A stretch of DNA of 43,380 nt from Xanthobacter autotrophicus. GTDB lineage: Bacteria; Pseudomonadota; Alphaproteobacteria; Rhizobiales; Xanthobacteraceae. The translations under genes were made by a program, and so were the position numbers. Under the pieces are notes generated by a model, which was not told the origin of the DNA, did not search any database, and saw only the letters and a list, made by a program, of their open reading frames with translations. Position 1 is the first letter of the stretch. Each line of letters opens with the position of its first letter. Location: assembly GCF_030015065.1 (NCBI RefSeq), contig NZ_JAIVFN010000026.1, forward strand, positions 1 through 43,380, read 5' to 3'. This document shows, in pieces, positions 7,911 through 16,488 of the stretch.

Positions 7911-8444
7911 ATGGCACCTGCACGCATCGGCATCGTCACCATTTCGGACCGCGCCAGCTCCGGCGGCTATGCGGATCTTTCGGGCCCGGCCATCGAGGCG
8001 TGGCTGAGGCATGCCATCACCACCCCTTGGAGCGCCGACGCCCGTATCATCCCGGACGGCTTCGAGAGCGTCCGCGATACCCTGATCGACATGTGCGACA
8101 CTGCGGGCCTCGATCTCATCTGCACCACCGGCGGCACTGGCCCCGCCCCCCGCGACCTCACCCCGGAGGCCATGGCGGCGGTGATCGAGAAGCCCTTGCC
8201 CGGCTTTGGCGAGCAGATGCGCCGCATCAGCCTCCAGGAGGTGCCCACCGCCATCCTGTCGCGGCAGGAGGCGGGCGTGCGCGGCAGGACCCTGATCGTG
8301 AACCTGCCGGGCAAGCCGGCATCCATCGCGGTGTGCCTCGCGGCCGTGTTCCCGGCCATCCCCTATTGCCTCGACCTCATCGGCGCCCGGCGCATCGAGA
8401 CCGACCCGGCGGTGTGCGCCGCGTTCCGCCCCAAGGGGGCGTGA
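7911..8444 (+). CDS. mogA: Molybdopterin adenylyltransferase (MogA type)
   Basis: This 177-residue cytoplasmic enzyme adenylylates molybdopterin to prepare it for metal insertion in molybdenum cofactor synthesis. It shows the MoCF-biosynthesis fold motifs: GIVTISDRAS (7-16), IIPDG with Asp49, the signature TTGGTGPAPRD (72-82, ending in Asp82), and near the end SRQEAGVRGRTLIVNLPGKP. Asp49 and Asp82 coincide with the numbering I recall for functionally important aspartates of E. coli MogA. The chosen ATG gives the family length (about 180-195); longer in-frame starts upstream would run through the AT-rich regulatory region. It diverges from the HTH/PBP-like regulator and sits close to mosBA, so the neighbourhood couples molybdenum storage with its use in cofactor. 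Confidence 0.92.
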   Translation: MAPARIGIVTISDRASSGGYADLSGPAIEAWLRHAITTPWSADARIIPDGFESVRDTLIDMCDTAGLDLICTTGGTGPAPRDLTPEAMAAVIEKPLPGFGEQMRRISLQEVPTAILSRQEAGVRGRTLIVNLPGKPASIAVCLAAVFPAIPYCLDLIGARRIETDPAVCAAFRPKGA

Positions 8445-8591
8445 TGCCCACGGCCGAGGTCCGGCCGGAAATCACAAAACATGCTCTAGGCGCGACGCGG
8501 ATTGTTCGCCTACATTGACCATCTCTGCATTCCCTTCCGCAGTCGCTCCCTTGGCGCGGCTTTCCGGGCGGGTGGGAGGAAGAGCGGCGCG

Positions 8592-8610
8592 CCCCGGCAT
8601 GAGTCCGGGG
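8592..8610 (+). other. CCCCGG/CCGGGG leader hairpin upstream of the porin
   Basis: CCCCGG (8592-8597) pairs with CCGGGG (8605-8610) around a seven-base loop in the 191-base gap before the porin gene, ending about 15 bases before its purine-rich ribosome-binding site. It may stabilise the 5' end of a highly expressed mRNA; that role is inference. Confidence 0.3.
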
Positions 8611-8635
8611 AAAGACCGAACGAGGGGGAGGGGGA

Positions 8636-10111
8636 ATGTCCACGGGATCTTCGGCGCCGAAAGGCGTCTTCGGCTTTGCTTGCCTCGCCACGCTGCTGCT
8701 GCCGTGGACATCTGTCGCCGCCGATCTTCCGCTGAAGGCGCAGCCGGCCGAGCACGTGAAGGTCTGCGCCGCCTATGGTCCCGGTTTCTACTATATCCCG
8801 GGAACCGATACCTGCCTGAGGGTCGGCGGGTGGGCCCGGATGGACACCTACCTGAATGTCGCCGCGATCTTCTCGCAGGGCTCTGCCTTCAGTGGGCCGG
8901 GCTATTCGCCCTTCGCGTTTCCGTTTCGGGACAAGCACGACGCCGATTATTTCACCCAGGGGCGCGGCGTCGCGGAAATTGATGCGCGGACGCAGACCGA
9001 TTACGGCACGCTGCGCTCCTATTTCCGGGGCGGCATGGAATGGGATTCCCAGACCGGTCCGGCGGCGGGTCCCGGCGCAGCTCTTTATGTGGAACGCGCC
9101 TTCATTCAGTTCGGGGGGCTCACGTTCGGCTATACCCAGTCGTTCTTCGACACGGGCATCGGCTATTCCATCGCGACATTGTTCGCGGGGTCGAACACCT
9201 GGAACACCACGGCGGCCTATACGGCCGAGTTCGGCAACGGGCTATCCGCCTCGCTCGCCCTCGAGGATGCCGCCAACCGCACGACGGGTGTCCAGGCCAC
9301 GGGCGTGAGGATCACCGGCGTGAGCTCGCCGTCCGACTTCCCGTTCGTGACCGGCGGCACCGGCGCCCCCTTGCTCTATGCCAATTACCAGGGCGGACAG
9401 CAGGCGCCGGACGTGGTGGCCAACCTGCGCGCCGAAGGCGCGTGGGGGCTGGTGCAACTGGCTGGAGCCCTGCACGAGGTGATGGCGGTGACGCCCAGCT
9501 ATCTCGGCGCGGCCATTCCCGGCATCGTGGATACCGGCCAGTGGGGATATGCTCTGGGCGCTTACGCCGAGATCCGGCTGCCCTTCATCGCGGCGGGCGA
9601 CAGCCTCTATCTTCAGGCCAACTATTCCGACGGCGCCCTCAATTATGCGGGCCTTGCGGCCGGCAACCAGAATCGCCTGCAAGCCATCGGCTATATCCAG
9701 CTCAACGGCGCCGGACTGATGAACGGCGCCTATTACCCGCTCGCCGACGCGGTCATGGGATCGAGCGGATCCTATGAGATGGTGGGGGCGTGGGCGGTCC
9801 AGGCCCAGTTCCGGCATTTCTGGACGCCAGGGCTGCGTTCGGCCGTGTTCGGCGGCTATGTGAGCGTGGATGTGCCCGACAATATCGTCGGGGCGGAGAG
9901 CTTCGCCATGTGGCAGGCTGGCGTGAATACCTTCTGGTCGCCGGTGCGTAATCTCGATATCGGCGTGGAGGCGGTTTACACCGCCGTGGACGGACGCCAG
10001 CCCTTGGGGATCGTCAACGCGGTGGCGGCCAATGGCAGCGCCATTCCCACCCTGGTGGGCGGTTCCGCCGATGCCTTGTCCGGAGCGGTGCGTCTCCAGC
10101 GCAACTTCTGA
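8636..10111 (+). CDS. Alphaproteobacterial outer-membrane porin (porin_2 family)
   Basis: This 491-residue protein is predicted to form a trimeric beta-barrel channel in the outer membrane. It has a signal peptide with probable cleavage after VAA (residue 29, mature protein starting DLPLKAQ), then the family's N-terminal block with two cysteines (VCAAYGPGFYYIPGTDTC) followed by LRVGGWARMDT, and alternating aromatic/polar strand patterns to the final VRLQRNF, whose terminal phenylalanine is the usual barrel-assembly signal. The size is typical of the family (about 450-520). A strong ribosome-binding site (GAGGGGGAGGGGGA) precedes the ATG, fitting high expression. It is probably transcribed alone: mogA upstream is separated by 191 bases and coaA converges downstream. 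Confidence 0.93.
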   Translation: MSTGSSAPKGVFGFACLATLLLPWTSVAADLPLKAQPAEHVKVCAAYGPGFYYIPGTDTCLRVGGWARMDTYLNVAAIFSQGSAFSGPGYSPFAFPFRDKHDADYFTQGRGVAEIDARTQTDYGTLRSYFRGGMEWDSQTGPAAGPGAALYVERAFIQFGGLTFGYTQSFFDTGIGYSIATLFAGSNTWNTTAAYTAEFGNGLSASLALEDAANRTTGVQATGVRITGVSSPSDFPFVTGGTGAPLLYANYQGGQQAPDVVANLRAEGAWGLVQLAGALHEVMAVTPSYLGAAIPGIVDTGQWGYALGAYAEIRLPFIAAGDSLYLQANYSDGALNYAGLAAGNQNRLQAIGYIQLNGAGLMNGAYYPLADAVMGSSGSYEMVGAWAVQAQFRHFWTPGLRSAVFGGYVSVDVPDNIVGAESFAMWQAGVNTFWSPVRNLDIGVEAVYTAVDGRQPLGIVNAVAANGSAIPTLVGGSADALSGAVRLQRNF

Positions 10112-10179
10112 GGTATTGAGCCCGCGCGGCGACGGGGCGGAGCCCTGCCGGCATCGGCCAAAGGCCCATCGTTGGTGTT

Positions 10180-10197
10180 GCAGGGCAATCGCCCTGC
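10180..10197. terminator. GCAGGGC/GCCCTGC hairpin between porin and coaA
   Basis: A perfect 7-bp stem with AATC loop lies four bases from the coaA stop and 69 bases after the porin stop, between the two convergent genes. No T-run follows, so termination is only suggested by position. Confidence 0.3.
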
Positions 10198-10201
10198 GCC
10201 C

Positions 10202-11173
10202 CTACAGGCGGCGCAGGCTCACCTCCGCCACCTCGTGCTCGCCGGTCTTGCGTAGGATGAGGTCGGCGCGCTGGCGGGTGGGCAGCACGTTGTCCATGAG
10301 GTTGGGCAGGTTGATGCGGCGCCAGATGGACAAGGCGGTGGCGCGCGCCTCGTCCTCGGTGAGCTGCGAGTAGCGGTGGAAGTAGGACAAAGGGTCCTTG
10401 AAGGCGGTGGCGCGCAGCCGCATGAAGCGCTCCACGTACCAGCGCTCGATCACGTCCTCGTCGCCGTCGATATAGACGGAGAAGTCGAAGAAGTCGGAGA
10501 CGAAGGGGATGGCCTTGCCGTCCTTCGGCGGACGGGTGGTCTGAAGCACGTTGAGGCCTTCGACGATCAGGATGTCCGGCCGGTCGATCTCCACATACTG
10601 GTCGGGCATCACGTCGTAGAAGAAGTGGGAGTAGAGCGGCGCGCGCACCGGCCGCCGGCCCGCCTTGATGTCGGTGAGGAAGCGCAGCAGCAGCGGCAGG
10701 TCGTAGCTCTCGGGGAAGCCCTTCTTCTCCATCAGCCCCTCGCGCTCCAGGATGGCGTTGGGCAGGAGGAAGCCGTCGGTGGTGACGAGATCCACCTTCG
10801 GCGTGTTGGGCCAGCGCGCCAAAAGCGCCTGGAGCACGCGGGCGGTGGTGGACTTGCCCACCGCCACCGAGCCGGCGACGCCGATGATGTAGGGCATCTT
10901 GCCATCCCCGTTCGCCTCGCTGTCGCGTTGGTCGAGGAAGTGGCTCATGGCGCGGAAGAGCTTTTGGGTTGCCGCAACGTAAAGTGAAAGCAGGCGGGAC
11001 AGCGGGAGGTAGATCTCCTCCACCTCCTGCATGGAGAGATGGACGCCGAGGCCCTCCAGCCGGGTGATCTCGTCCGGCCGCAGGGTCATGGGAGTGTCCC
11101 GCCTCAGCGCGGCCCATTCGGCGCGCGAGAAGGTGCGGTAGGGCGAGAGGCCTGGGTCGAGCCGGCGATCCAT
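10202..11173 (-). CDS. coaA: Type I pantothenate kinase
   Basis: This 323-residue cytoplasmic kinase phosphorylates pantothenate, the first step of coenzyme A synthesis. The P-loop [11 protein letters not shown] is at residues 98-108, followed by the type I PanK blocks [11 protein letters not shown] and KGFPESYD, and [25 protein letters not shown] split across the active-site region; the C-terminal part contains the YFHRYSQL and W(R)RINLPNL segments. Its length agrees with E. coli CoaA (316). The ATG at [15 protein letters not shown] is chosen because the conserved N terminus starts there and AGG precedes it; longer frames would overlap hisE. It is the last gene of the histidine operon, 19 bases after hisE, a linkage frequent in Hyphomicrobiales. 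Confidence 0.96.
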   Translation of the reverse strand: MDRRLDPGLSPYRTFSRAEWAALRRDTPMTLRPDEITRLEGLGVHLSMQEVEEIYLPLSRLLSLYVAATQKLFRAMSHFLDQRDSEANGDGKMPYIIGVAGSVAVGKSTTARVLQALLARWPNTPKVDLVTTDGFLLPNAILEREGLMEKKGFPESYDLPLLLRFLTDIKAGRRPVRAPLYSHFFYDVMPDQYVEIDRPDILIVEGLNVLQTTRPPKDGKAIPFVSDFFDFSVYIDGDEDVIERWYVERFMRLRATAFKDPLSYFHRYSQLTEDEARATALSIWRRINLPNLMDNVLPTRQRADLILRKTGEHEVAEVSLRRL

Positions 11174-11192
11174 CTTGTGCCTCGTGCTCTGC

Positions 11193-11519
11193 TCAGCCGT
11201 GCTGCCGGGCGGCTTTTTCGGCGAGGCCGGACTGGCCGGTGCGTCGCGCCAGCTCCGCATGGACATCGGCCAGCGGCACCCCGCGCGCCTTCAGCAGCAC
11301 GAGCAGATGGTAGAGCAGATCGCTGGTTTCCGCGACGAGGTCCTTCTCGTCGCCGGAAAGGGCGGCAATCACCGTCTCCACCGCCTCCTCGCCCAGCTTC
11401 TGGGCGCATTTCTCGATGCCCTTGTCGAGCAGCGAGCGGGTATAGGACGCCCCCGCATCCGCCGAGGCGCGCGCCGCGACGATGGCTTCGAGGTCGGCGA
11501 GGGTGAAGCTGTCGCTCAT
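11193..11519 (-). CDS. hisE: Phosphoribosyl-ATP pyrophosphatase
   Basis: This 108-residue enzyme hydrolyses phosphoribosyl-ATP to phosphoribosyl-AMP, the second step of histidine synthesis. It has the all-alpha MazG-like fold signature: [10 protein letters not shown], then [13 protein letters not shown] with the acidic metal ligands, and [16 protein letters not shown]. The protein is a stand-alone HisE rather than a HisIE fusion; hisI is not in this window. It lies between hisF (51 bases upstream) and coaA (19 bases downstream) in the same operon. Confidence 0.96.
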   Translation of the reverse strand: MSDSFTLADLEAIVAARASADAGASYTRSLLDKGIEKCAQKLGEEAVETVIAALSGDEKDLVAETSDLLYHLLVLLKARGVPLADVHAELARRTGQSGLAEKAARQHG

Positions 11520-11570
11520 CAGGGGTAGCCCGGAAACGGAGGGCGGGGAGGAGGCGTTAAGGCGCGCGGC

Positions 11571-12347
11571 CTAGACGTCGAGGCGGACCGGCAGCCCCGC
11601 TTCCGCAAGGCGTTCCTTGGCCTCGCGGATGGTGAAGGTGCCGAAATGGAAGATGGAGGCCGCCAGCACCGCCGAGGCGCCGCCCTCGCGGATGCCGTCC
11701 ACCAGATGGTCGAGGGTGCCGACGCCGCCGGAGGCGATCACCGGCACGTGCACCGCGTCCGCCACCGCGCGGGTGAGGGCGCAGTCGAAGCCCTGGCCGG
11801 TGCCGTCCCGGTCCATGGAGGTGAGCAGGATCTCGCCGGCGCCGAGATCCACAACTTCGCGGGCGAACTGGATGGCGTCGATGCCGGTGGGGGTACGCCC
11901 GCCATGGGTGAAGATCTCCCAGCGGTTCTCCTCGCCCTCTTGGCTCACCTTCTTGGCGTCGATGGCCACCACGATGCACTGCTCGCCGAACTTCTCCGCC
12001 GCCTCGCCCACGAAGGCGCGGCGGTTCACGGCGGCGGTGTTGATGGAGACCTTGTCCGCGCCGGCATGGAGCAGGGTGCGCACGTCGTCCACGGTGCGCA
12101 CGCCGCCGCCGACGGTGAGCGGCATGAAGCACTGCTCGGCGGTGCGGCGCACCACGTCGAGGATGGTGCCCCGGTTCTCGTGGCTGGCGGTGATGTCGAG
12201 GAAGGTCAGCTCGTCCGCGCCGGCGAGGTCATAGGCCCGCGCGGCCTCCACCGGATCGCCGGCGTCGCGCAGGTCCACGAACTGGACGCCTTTCACCACG
12301 CGGCCGTCCTTCACGTCGAGGCAGGGGATGACGCGGACTTTCAGCAT
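11571..12347 (-). CDS. hisF: Imidazole glycerol phosphate synthase, cyclase subunit
   Basis: This 258-residue (beta/alpha)8-barrel uses ammonia delivered by HisH to convert PRFAR into IGP and AICAR. Catalytic Asp11 ([10 protein letters not shown]) and Asp130 (VVAIDAKK) are both present, as are the phosphate-binding VGGGVRT (79-85) and ASGGVGT loops. The start is the ATG of [12 protein letters not shown]; a longer frame upstream exists but overlaps the hisA end and lacks conservation. It follows hisA with a seven-base gap and pairs functionally with hisH encoded two genes upstream. Confidence 0.97.
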   Translation of the reverse strand: MLKVRVIPCLDVKDGRVVKGVQFVDLRDAGDPVEAARAYDLAGADELTFLDITASHENRGTILDVVRRTAEQCFMPLTVGGGVRTVDDVRTLLHAGADKVSINTAAVNRRAFVGEAAEKFGEQCIVVAIDAKKVSQEGEENRWEIFTHGGRTPTGIDAIQFAREVVDLGAGEILLTSMDRDGTGQGFDCALTRAVADAVHVPVIASGGVGTLDHLVDGIREGGASAVLAASIFHFGTFTIREAKERLAEAGLPVRLDV

Positions 12348-12354
12348 GGCACAC

Positions 12355-13092
12355 CTATCGTCCCGCCACCAGCGCCAGCGCCTCGCGGGCATCGAGCCGG
12401 CCGTCATAGAGGGCGCGGCCGGTAATGGCGCCTTCCAGCTTCTGCGCGCGCGGGGTGAGCAGCGCCTCGATGTCGGCGAGCGAGGCGAGGCCCCCGGAGG
12501 CGATCACCGGCAGCGCCACCGCCTCGGCCAGCGCCACGGTGGCGTCGAGGTTCAGCCCCTTGAGCAGGCCGTCGCGGGCAATGTCGGTGTAGATGATGGC
12601 GGTGACCCCGGCATCCTCGAACCTCCTGGCGATGTCCACGGCGGCGATGTCCGAGGTCTCGGCCCAGCCCTCCACGGCCACGCGGCCGTCGCGGGCGTCG
12701 AGGCCCACCACGATGCGGCCGGGATGGGCCTTCGCGGCCGCCTTCACGAAGTCCGGGTCGCGCACCGCGGCGGTGCCGAGGATGACGCGGGTCACCCCCT
12801 TCTCCAGCCAGGCTTCGACGGTCCTGAGGTCGCGGATGCCGCCACCGAGCTGCACGGGGATGGAGACGGTCTCCAGGATCCGCTCCACCGCCGCCGCATT
12901 GACCGGCTTGCCGGCGAAGGCGCCGTCGAGGTCCACGAGATGGAGATAGCGGAAGCCGAGGGTCTCGAACTCCGCCGCCTGGGCGGCGGGATCGCGGTTG
13001 AACACGGTGGCCCGCGCCATGTCGCCCTGTTCGAGGCGCACGGCGAGGCCGTCCTTGAGGTCGATGGCCGGAAAAAGGATCACGGATGCCAC
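12355..13092 (-). CDS. hisA: Phosphoribosyl-formimino-AICAR ribotide isomerase
   Basis: This 245-residue (beta/alpha)8-barrel carries out the Amadori rearrangement of ProFAR to PRFAR. Acid/base aspartates are visible as Asp11 (FPAIDLKDG) and Asp132 (VVGLDARDG), with phosphate-binding LGGGIRD and ASGGLAS loops. The start codon is GTG, and it lies inside the 3' end of hisH: the two genes overlap by 13 bases. No ATG is available before the conserved first strand, so the GTG is required. The overlap implies translational coupling of HisH and HisA. Confidence 0.96.
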   Translation of the reverse strand: MASVILFPAIDLKDGLAVRLEQGDMARATVFNRDPAAQAAEFETLGFRYLHLVDLDGAFAGKPVNAAAVERILETVSIPVQLGGGIRDLRTVEAWLEKGVTRVILGTAAVRDPDFVKAAAKAHPGRIVVGLDARDGRVAVEGWAETSDIAAVDIARRFEDAGVTAIIYTDIARDGLLKGLNLDATVALAEAVALPVIASGGLASLADIEALLTPRAQKLEGAITGRALYDGRLDAREALALVAGR

Positions 13093-13727
13093 TTCAGGAA
13101 ATTCGCGAGGAGCGCGAGGCCCAGCCTCTGGCTCTTCTCGGGATGGAACTGGGTGCCGGCCACGTTGTCGCGCGCCACCATGGCGGTGATGGTGCTGCCA
13201 TAGTCCGTGGTGGCGACGAGGTCGATGCCGTCCGCCGGCTTGAGGTGGTAGGAATGCACGAAATAGGCGTGCAGCCCGCTTTCGCCGGTGTGAATGCCGG
13301 CGAGCAGCGGGTGTTCGCGCGCGGTCTGGAGGGTGTTCCAGCCCATGTGCGGGATCTTGAGTTCGGGGTCGGCCGGGGCGATGCGCTCCACCTCGCCGCG
13401 GATCCAGCCGAGGCCGGCCGTCACGCCGTGCTCCAGCCCGCGCTCGGCCAGCAGCTGGAGGCCGACGCAGATGCCGAGGAAGGGGCGGCCCCGTTCCTTC
13501 ACGGCCTCGGTCATGGCCTCCACCATGCCGGGGACGGCGTCGAGGCCGGCGCGGCAGTCGGCGAAGGCACCGACGCCCGGCAGCACCACCCGGTCGGCGG
13601 TGCGCACCACGTCGGGATCGCTGGTGACGACCACCCGCTCCGCGCCCACATCGAGCGCGGCGCGCTCCATGGCCTTGGCGGCGGAGTGCAGGTTGCCGGA
13701 ATTATAGTCGATGATCGCGACGCTCAT
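13080..13727 (-). CDS. hisH: Imidazole glycerol phosphate synthase, glutamine amidotransferase subunit
   Basis: This 215-residue class I glutamine amidotransferase releases ammonia from glutamine and channels it to HisF. The catalytic triad is visible: Cys87 in [11 protein letters not shown], and His195 and Glu197 in GTQFHPEKS. The oxyanion region GVGAFADC near residue 51 is also typical. The gene overlaps hisA at its 3' end by 13 bases and starts four bases after the end of the DUF2628 gene. Confidence 0.97.
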   Translation of the reverse strand: MSVAIIDYNSGNLHSAAKAMERAALDVGAERVVVTSDPDVVRTADRVVLPGVGAFADCRAGLDAVPGMVEAMTEAVKERGRPFLGICVGLQLLAERGLEHGVTAGLGWIRGEVERIAPADPELKIPHMGWNTLQTAREHPLLAGIHTGESGLHAYFVHSYHLKPADGIDLVATTDYGSTITAMVARDNVAGTQFHPEKSQRLGLALLANFLKWHP

Positions 13728-13730
13728 CGC

Positions 13731-14222
13731 TCAGGTTCCCGGAAAGGCGCCGATGACGCCGGACTGTCCGCCCGCGAAGGCGGGGGGCGCCATGGGGCGG
13801 ATGGCCGGCAGGTCGGCGCGTGCCAGGGGCGCGGGGCGGGCCCCGGTCCATTCCGCGAAGAAGCGGTGCTCCGCCTCTTCCCGATCGTGGGCGATCACCA
13901 CGGCGGCCTCCTCGAAGCCCTGCCGCGCGAGCTTGCGCTGGCGCAGGGCCGGCAGCTCGAAGGCGAGGAGGATGTGGAAGCCCGCCATCACCACGTCCCC
14001 CACCGGCCGGGCGAGCCCGCCGAAGCTCTCGGCCAGCTGGAGGAGCACCACCACCGCCACATAGGCGATGAGCGGCAGCCACAGGCGAAAGCGCGCCAGC
14101 ACGAACGGCGCGAGGAACAGCGTCGCCCACGAGAATTTCTCCCGCACGAACACGGTGCGGGCGGCCGCCGCCTCCGCCGTTTCGCCGGGGACGTGCTTGG
14201 TCAGGACCGTCCAGATGCCCAT
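13731..14222 (-). CDS. DUF2628 small membrane protein within the his operon
   Basis: This 163-residue protein begins with a conserved MGIWTVLTKH-like segment typical of the DUF2628 family and has two or more hydrophobic stretches between about residues 32 and 65 (LFLAPFVLARF and WLPLIAYVAVVVLLQL) and another around 78-92, so it is likely an inner-membrane protein. The C-terminal third is Pro/Ala/Gly-rich and probably cytoplasmic. Function is unknown. It is wedged between hisB (11-base gap) and hisH (three-base gap) with its own good ribosome-binding site (TGAGGAG), so it is co-transcribed with histidine genes. The same insertion is frequent in Hyphomicrobiales his operons as far as I recall, which suggests conserved co-expression rather than accident. 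Confidence 0.85.
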   Translation of the reverse strand: MGIWTVLTKHVPGETAEAAAARTVFVREKFSWATLFLAPFVLARFRLWLPLIAYVAVVVLLQLAESFGGLARPVGDVVMAGFHILLAFELPALRQRKLARQGFEEAAVVIAHDREEAEHRFFAEWTGARPAPLARADLPAIRPMAPPAFAGGQSGVIGAFPGT

Positions 14223-14233
14223 CGTCCGGCTCC

Positions 14234-14827
14234 TCAGGTTCCCAGCGCGCCCTTGGTGGAGGGGATCTCCCCCACCGCCGCCGGGTCCACCGCCACCGCC
14301 GCCCGCAGCACCCGGGCAAGGCCCTTGAAGCAGCTTTCCGCGATGTGGTGGGCGTTCACGCCGTACAGCGTCTCCACATGCAGGGTCACCCCGGCGCTGG
14401 AGGCGAAGGCCTGGAAGAACTCGCGCACCAGCTCGGTGTCGAACTCGCCGATCTTGGGCACCGCGAATTCGGTGCGGAATACCAGGAACGGGCGGCCCGA
14501 AATGTCGAGGGCGACGCGGGTCAGCGTCTCGTCCATGGGCAGCAGCACGTCGGCGTAGCGGGTGATGCCGCGCATGTCGCCGAGCGCCTTCTTGACCGCC
14601 TGGCCGAGCACGATGCCCACATCCTCGGTGGTGTGGTGGAAATCCACGTGCAGGTCGCCCGCGGCTTTGATGTCGAGGTCGAAGCGGGCATGCCGGGCCA
14701 GAAGGTCCAGCATGTGGTCCAGGAAGCCGATCCCCGTGGAGATGGCAGAGCGGCCCGTTCCGTCGAGATCGACGGTGAGGGCGACGCGGGTCTCCTTGGT
14801 TTCGCGGACGATGTCGGCCTTGCGCAT
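14234..14827 (-). CDS. hisB: Imidazoleglycerol-phosphate dehydratase
   Basis: This 197-residue manganese enzyme dehydrates IGP to imidazole-acetol phosphate. The paired metal-binding histidine motifs are present: [13 protein letters not shown], then [10 protein letters not shown], and in the second half-repeat [11 protein letters not shown]. It is the monofunctional form without the histidinol-phosphatase domain found in enterics. A strong ribosome-binding site (GGAGGAG) precedes the ATG. It is the first gene of the hisB-DUF2628-hisH-hisA-hisF-hisE-coaA operon, and the 146-base gap to the divergent hydrolase gene should contain the operon promoter. Confidence 0.97.
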   Translation of the reverse strand: MRKADIVRETKETRVALTVDLDGTGRSAISTGIGFLDHMLDLLARHARFDLDIKAAGDLHVDFHHTTEDVGIVLGQAVKKALGDMRGITRYADVLLPMDETLTRVALDISGRPFLVFRTEFAVPKIGEFDTELVREFFQAFASSAGVTLHVETLYGVNAHHIAESCFKGLARVLRAAVAVDPAAVGEIPSTKGALGT

Positions 14828-14872
14828 GGAACTCCTCCAAGGCCGCGGGTTCTATCAGCAACCTCGCTGCGA

Positions 14873-14884
14873 CGCCATATGGCG
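14873..14884. promoter_or_regulatory. 12-bp perfect palindrome CGCCATATGGCG in the hisB/hydrolase divergent gap
   Basis: The palindrome lies 46 bases upstream of the hisB ATG and about 90 bases upstream of the hydrolase start. It may be an operator or promoter-overlapping site; there is no independent support. Confidence 0.3.
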
Positions 14885-14973
14885 AAGAGATGACGTTTTC
14901 CGGCGTCCGATCGTCCCCTCGCCGCGCCTGGGCGGATGTGGCATAGCACCGGCGCCAGCACATGGGGGCGCCG

Positions 14974-15765
14974 ATGCCGACGACGCAGAATGACGGGCTC
15001 GAACTCGCCTATCAGGTGAGCGGGGAGGGGCCGCCGGTCCTCATCATTTCCGGCCTGTCCGCCGAGCGCTCCTTCTGGGCGCTGGCGCGGCCGCTGCTCG
15101 CGGGCTTCACCCTCATCGAGTTCGACAACCGCGACATCGGCAAGAGCGCGCGCGCCAAGGGGCCGTATGACGCCGCCGACATGGCGCGGGACGCCCTCGC
15201 CGTGCTCGACGCGGCGGGTATCCCGAAGGCGCACGTCATCGGCCATTCCATGGGCGGCATGATCGCCCAGGAGCTCGCCTTGATGGCGCCCGGGCGGGTG
15301 GACCGGCTGGTGCTCTCCAACACCATCGCCCGCAACGACCTCTACACCACGGAAATCCTGCGCCTGCTCAGGGAGCTGCGGCTCCAGCTCGACAATGAGC
15401 TGACCTTCGGCGCGGCGCTCACCAGCTTCGTGCTGGGCATGAAGACCCTGAAGAAGATCCCACTCTTTGCTTCAGTGCAGCAATCGCTGGATGCCGGGCT
15501 CTACCAGGAGAAGGACGCCTTCCTGCGCCAGCTCGACGTGTGCGCCAAGGTGGACACCATCGCGCGGCTCGGCCGCATCTCGGCCCCGACGCTGGCCATC
15601 TATTGCGACGACGACCGCCTGTTCTCGCCTCACATGGTGCGGGAGATCGCGGACGGCATCAACGGCGCGGCGCTGGATGAGATCCTCGACAGCGGCCACT
15701 GCCCCATGGTGGAGGCCCCCGCGAACTTCGCGACCACCGTCCGCGCCTTCCTGAAGGGAAGCTGA
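14974..15765 (+). CDS. Alpha/beta hydrolase
   Basis: This 263-residue protein is a classical alpha/beta-hydrolase. The nucleophile elbow GHSMGG places the catalytic serine at Ser92, an acidic residue candidate lies in [11 protein letters not shown], and the histidine is in [11 protein letters not shown]. An oxyanion-hole-like region [11 protein letters not shown] follows the first strand. It resembles 3-oxoadipate enol-lactonase/pimeloyl-ester-type hydrolases, but the substrate cannot be fixed from sequence. The ATG at 14974 has GGGGGCG just upstream; an in-frame ATG at 14962 would add four residues. The gene diverges from the his operon and is 72 bases upstream of hslV. Confidence 0.85.
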   Translation: MPTTQNDGLELAYQVSGEGPPVLIISGLSAERSFWALARPLLAGFTLIEFDNRDIGKSARAKGPYDAADMARDALAVLDAAGIPKAHVIGHSMGGMIAQELALMAPGRVDRLVLSNTIARNDLYTTEILRLLRELRLQLDNELTFGAALTSFVLGMKTLKKIPLFASVQQSLDAGLYQEKDAFLRQLDVCAKVDTIARLGRISAPTLAIYCDDDRLFSPHMVREIADGINGAALDEILDSGHCPMVEAPANFATTVRAFLKGS

Positions 15766-15837
15766 CTGGCGAGAATGGTGCCGCTCGGTTGCGTCCGCGC
15801 CGGAACGCCCTAAGTAAGGGCCCGAGCGGAGCGTTTC

Positions 15838-16386
15838 ATGCAGCATTCCCCGGATACCATTTACGGCACCACCATCGTCACTGTCCGCAAGGGCAACCGT
15901 GTCGCCATCGCGGGCGACGGACAGGTCACCCTGGGCCAGACCGTCCTCAAGTCCAACGCCCGCAAGGTGCGTCGGCTGGGCCGGGGGGACGTGATCGGCG
16001 GCTTCGCCGGCGCGACGGCGGATGCCTTCACCCTGTTCGAGCGCCTGGAAGCCAAGCTGGAGCAATATCCCGGGCAGCTCCAGCGCGCCGCCGTGGAACT
16101 CGCCAAGGACTGGCGCACCGACCGCTACCTGCGCCGGCTGGAAGCCATGATGATCGTGGCCGACGCCTCGGTGTCGCTGGTGCTCACCGGGACCGGCGAC
16201 GTGCTGGAGCCGGAGGCGGGGGTGGCCGGCATCGGTTCGGGCGGCATGTTCGCGCTGGCCGCCGCGCGGGCGCTGCTCGACCGCGAGGAGGATCCGGAGG
16301 CCATCGTGCGCCGCTCGCTGGAGATCGCCGCCGACATCTGCGTCTACACCAATCGCAACATCGTGGTGGAAACCATCGGCGCCTGA
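15838..16386 (+). CDS. hslV: ATP-dependent protease HslVU, peptidase subunit HslV (ClpQ)
   Basis: This 182-residue subunit forms the proteolytic dodecamer of the HslVU (ClpYQ) protease, degrading misfolded and specific regulatory proteins in the cytoplasm. The propeptide [10 protein letters not shown] is expected to be cleaved before Thr11-Thr12, exposing the catalytic N-terminal threonine in [22 protein letters not shown] and the sodium-site region [16 protein letters not shown] are typical. The gene is followed by hslU after 89 bases, with which it forms the protease. Confidence 0.97.
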   Translation: MQHSPDTIYGTTIVTVRKGNRVAIAGDGQVTLGQTVLKSNARKVRRLGRGDVIGGFAGATADAFTLFERLEAKLEQYPGQLQRAAVELAKDWRTDRYLRRLEAMMIVADASVSLVLTGTGDVLEPEAGVAGIGSGGMFALAAARALLDREEDPEAIVRRSLEIAADICVYTNRNIVVETIGA

Positions 16387-16424
16387 CGCGCCGGCCGCGC
16401 TTTCATTGGCGCGACCGACCGCGT

Positions 16425-16488
16425 CCCCAAGACACCAGCGCCCCCAAAGACACCAGACCCCATGAGCGACCTTTCATGAGCGACTTTT
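16425..16488 (+). repeat. Two short tandem duplications in the hslV-hslU gap, one covering the hslU start codon
   Basis: CCCCAAGACACCAG (16425-16438) is repeated with one extra A at 16442-16456. Directly afterwards CATGAGCGACCTTT (16461-16474) is repeated as CATGAGCGACTTTT (16475-16488). The first ATG of the second duplication (16462) is out of frame with hslU and opens a five-codon frame whose TGA overlaps the real hslU ATG (TCATGA). This may couple or tune initiation of hslU, or may be a neutral duplication. Confidence 0.6.

Noticed and set aside
10202-11266. Longer coaA starting at 11266
   Set aside because: The extra 31 residues overlap hisE in another frame and precede the conserved N terminus; the ATG at 11173 has a better-placed ribosome-binding site.
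11571-12407. Longer hisF starting at 12407
   Set aside because: The added residues are Arg/Trp-rich antisense of the hisA end; the family N terminus is [11 protein letters not shown] at 12347.
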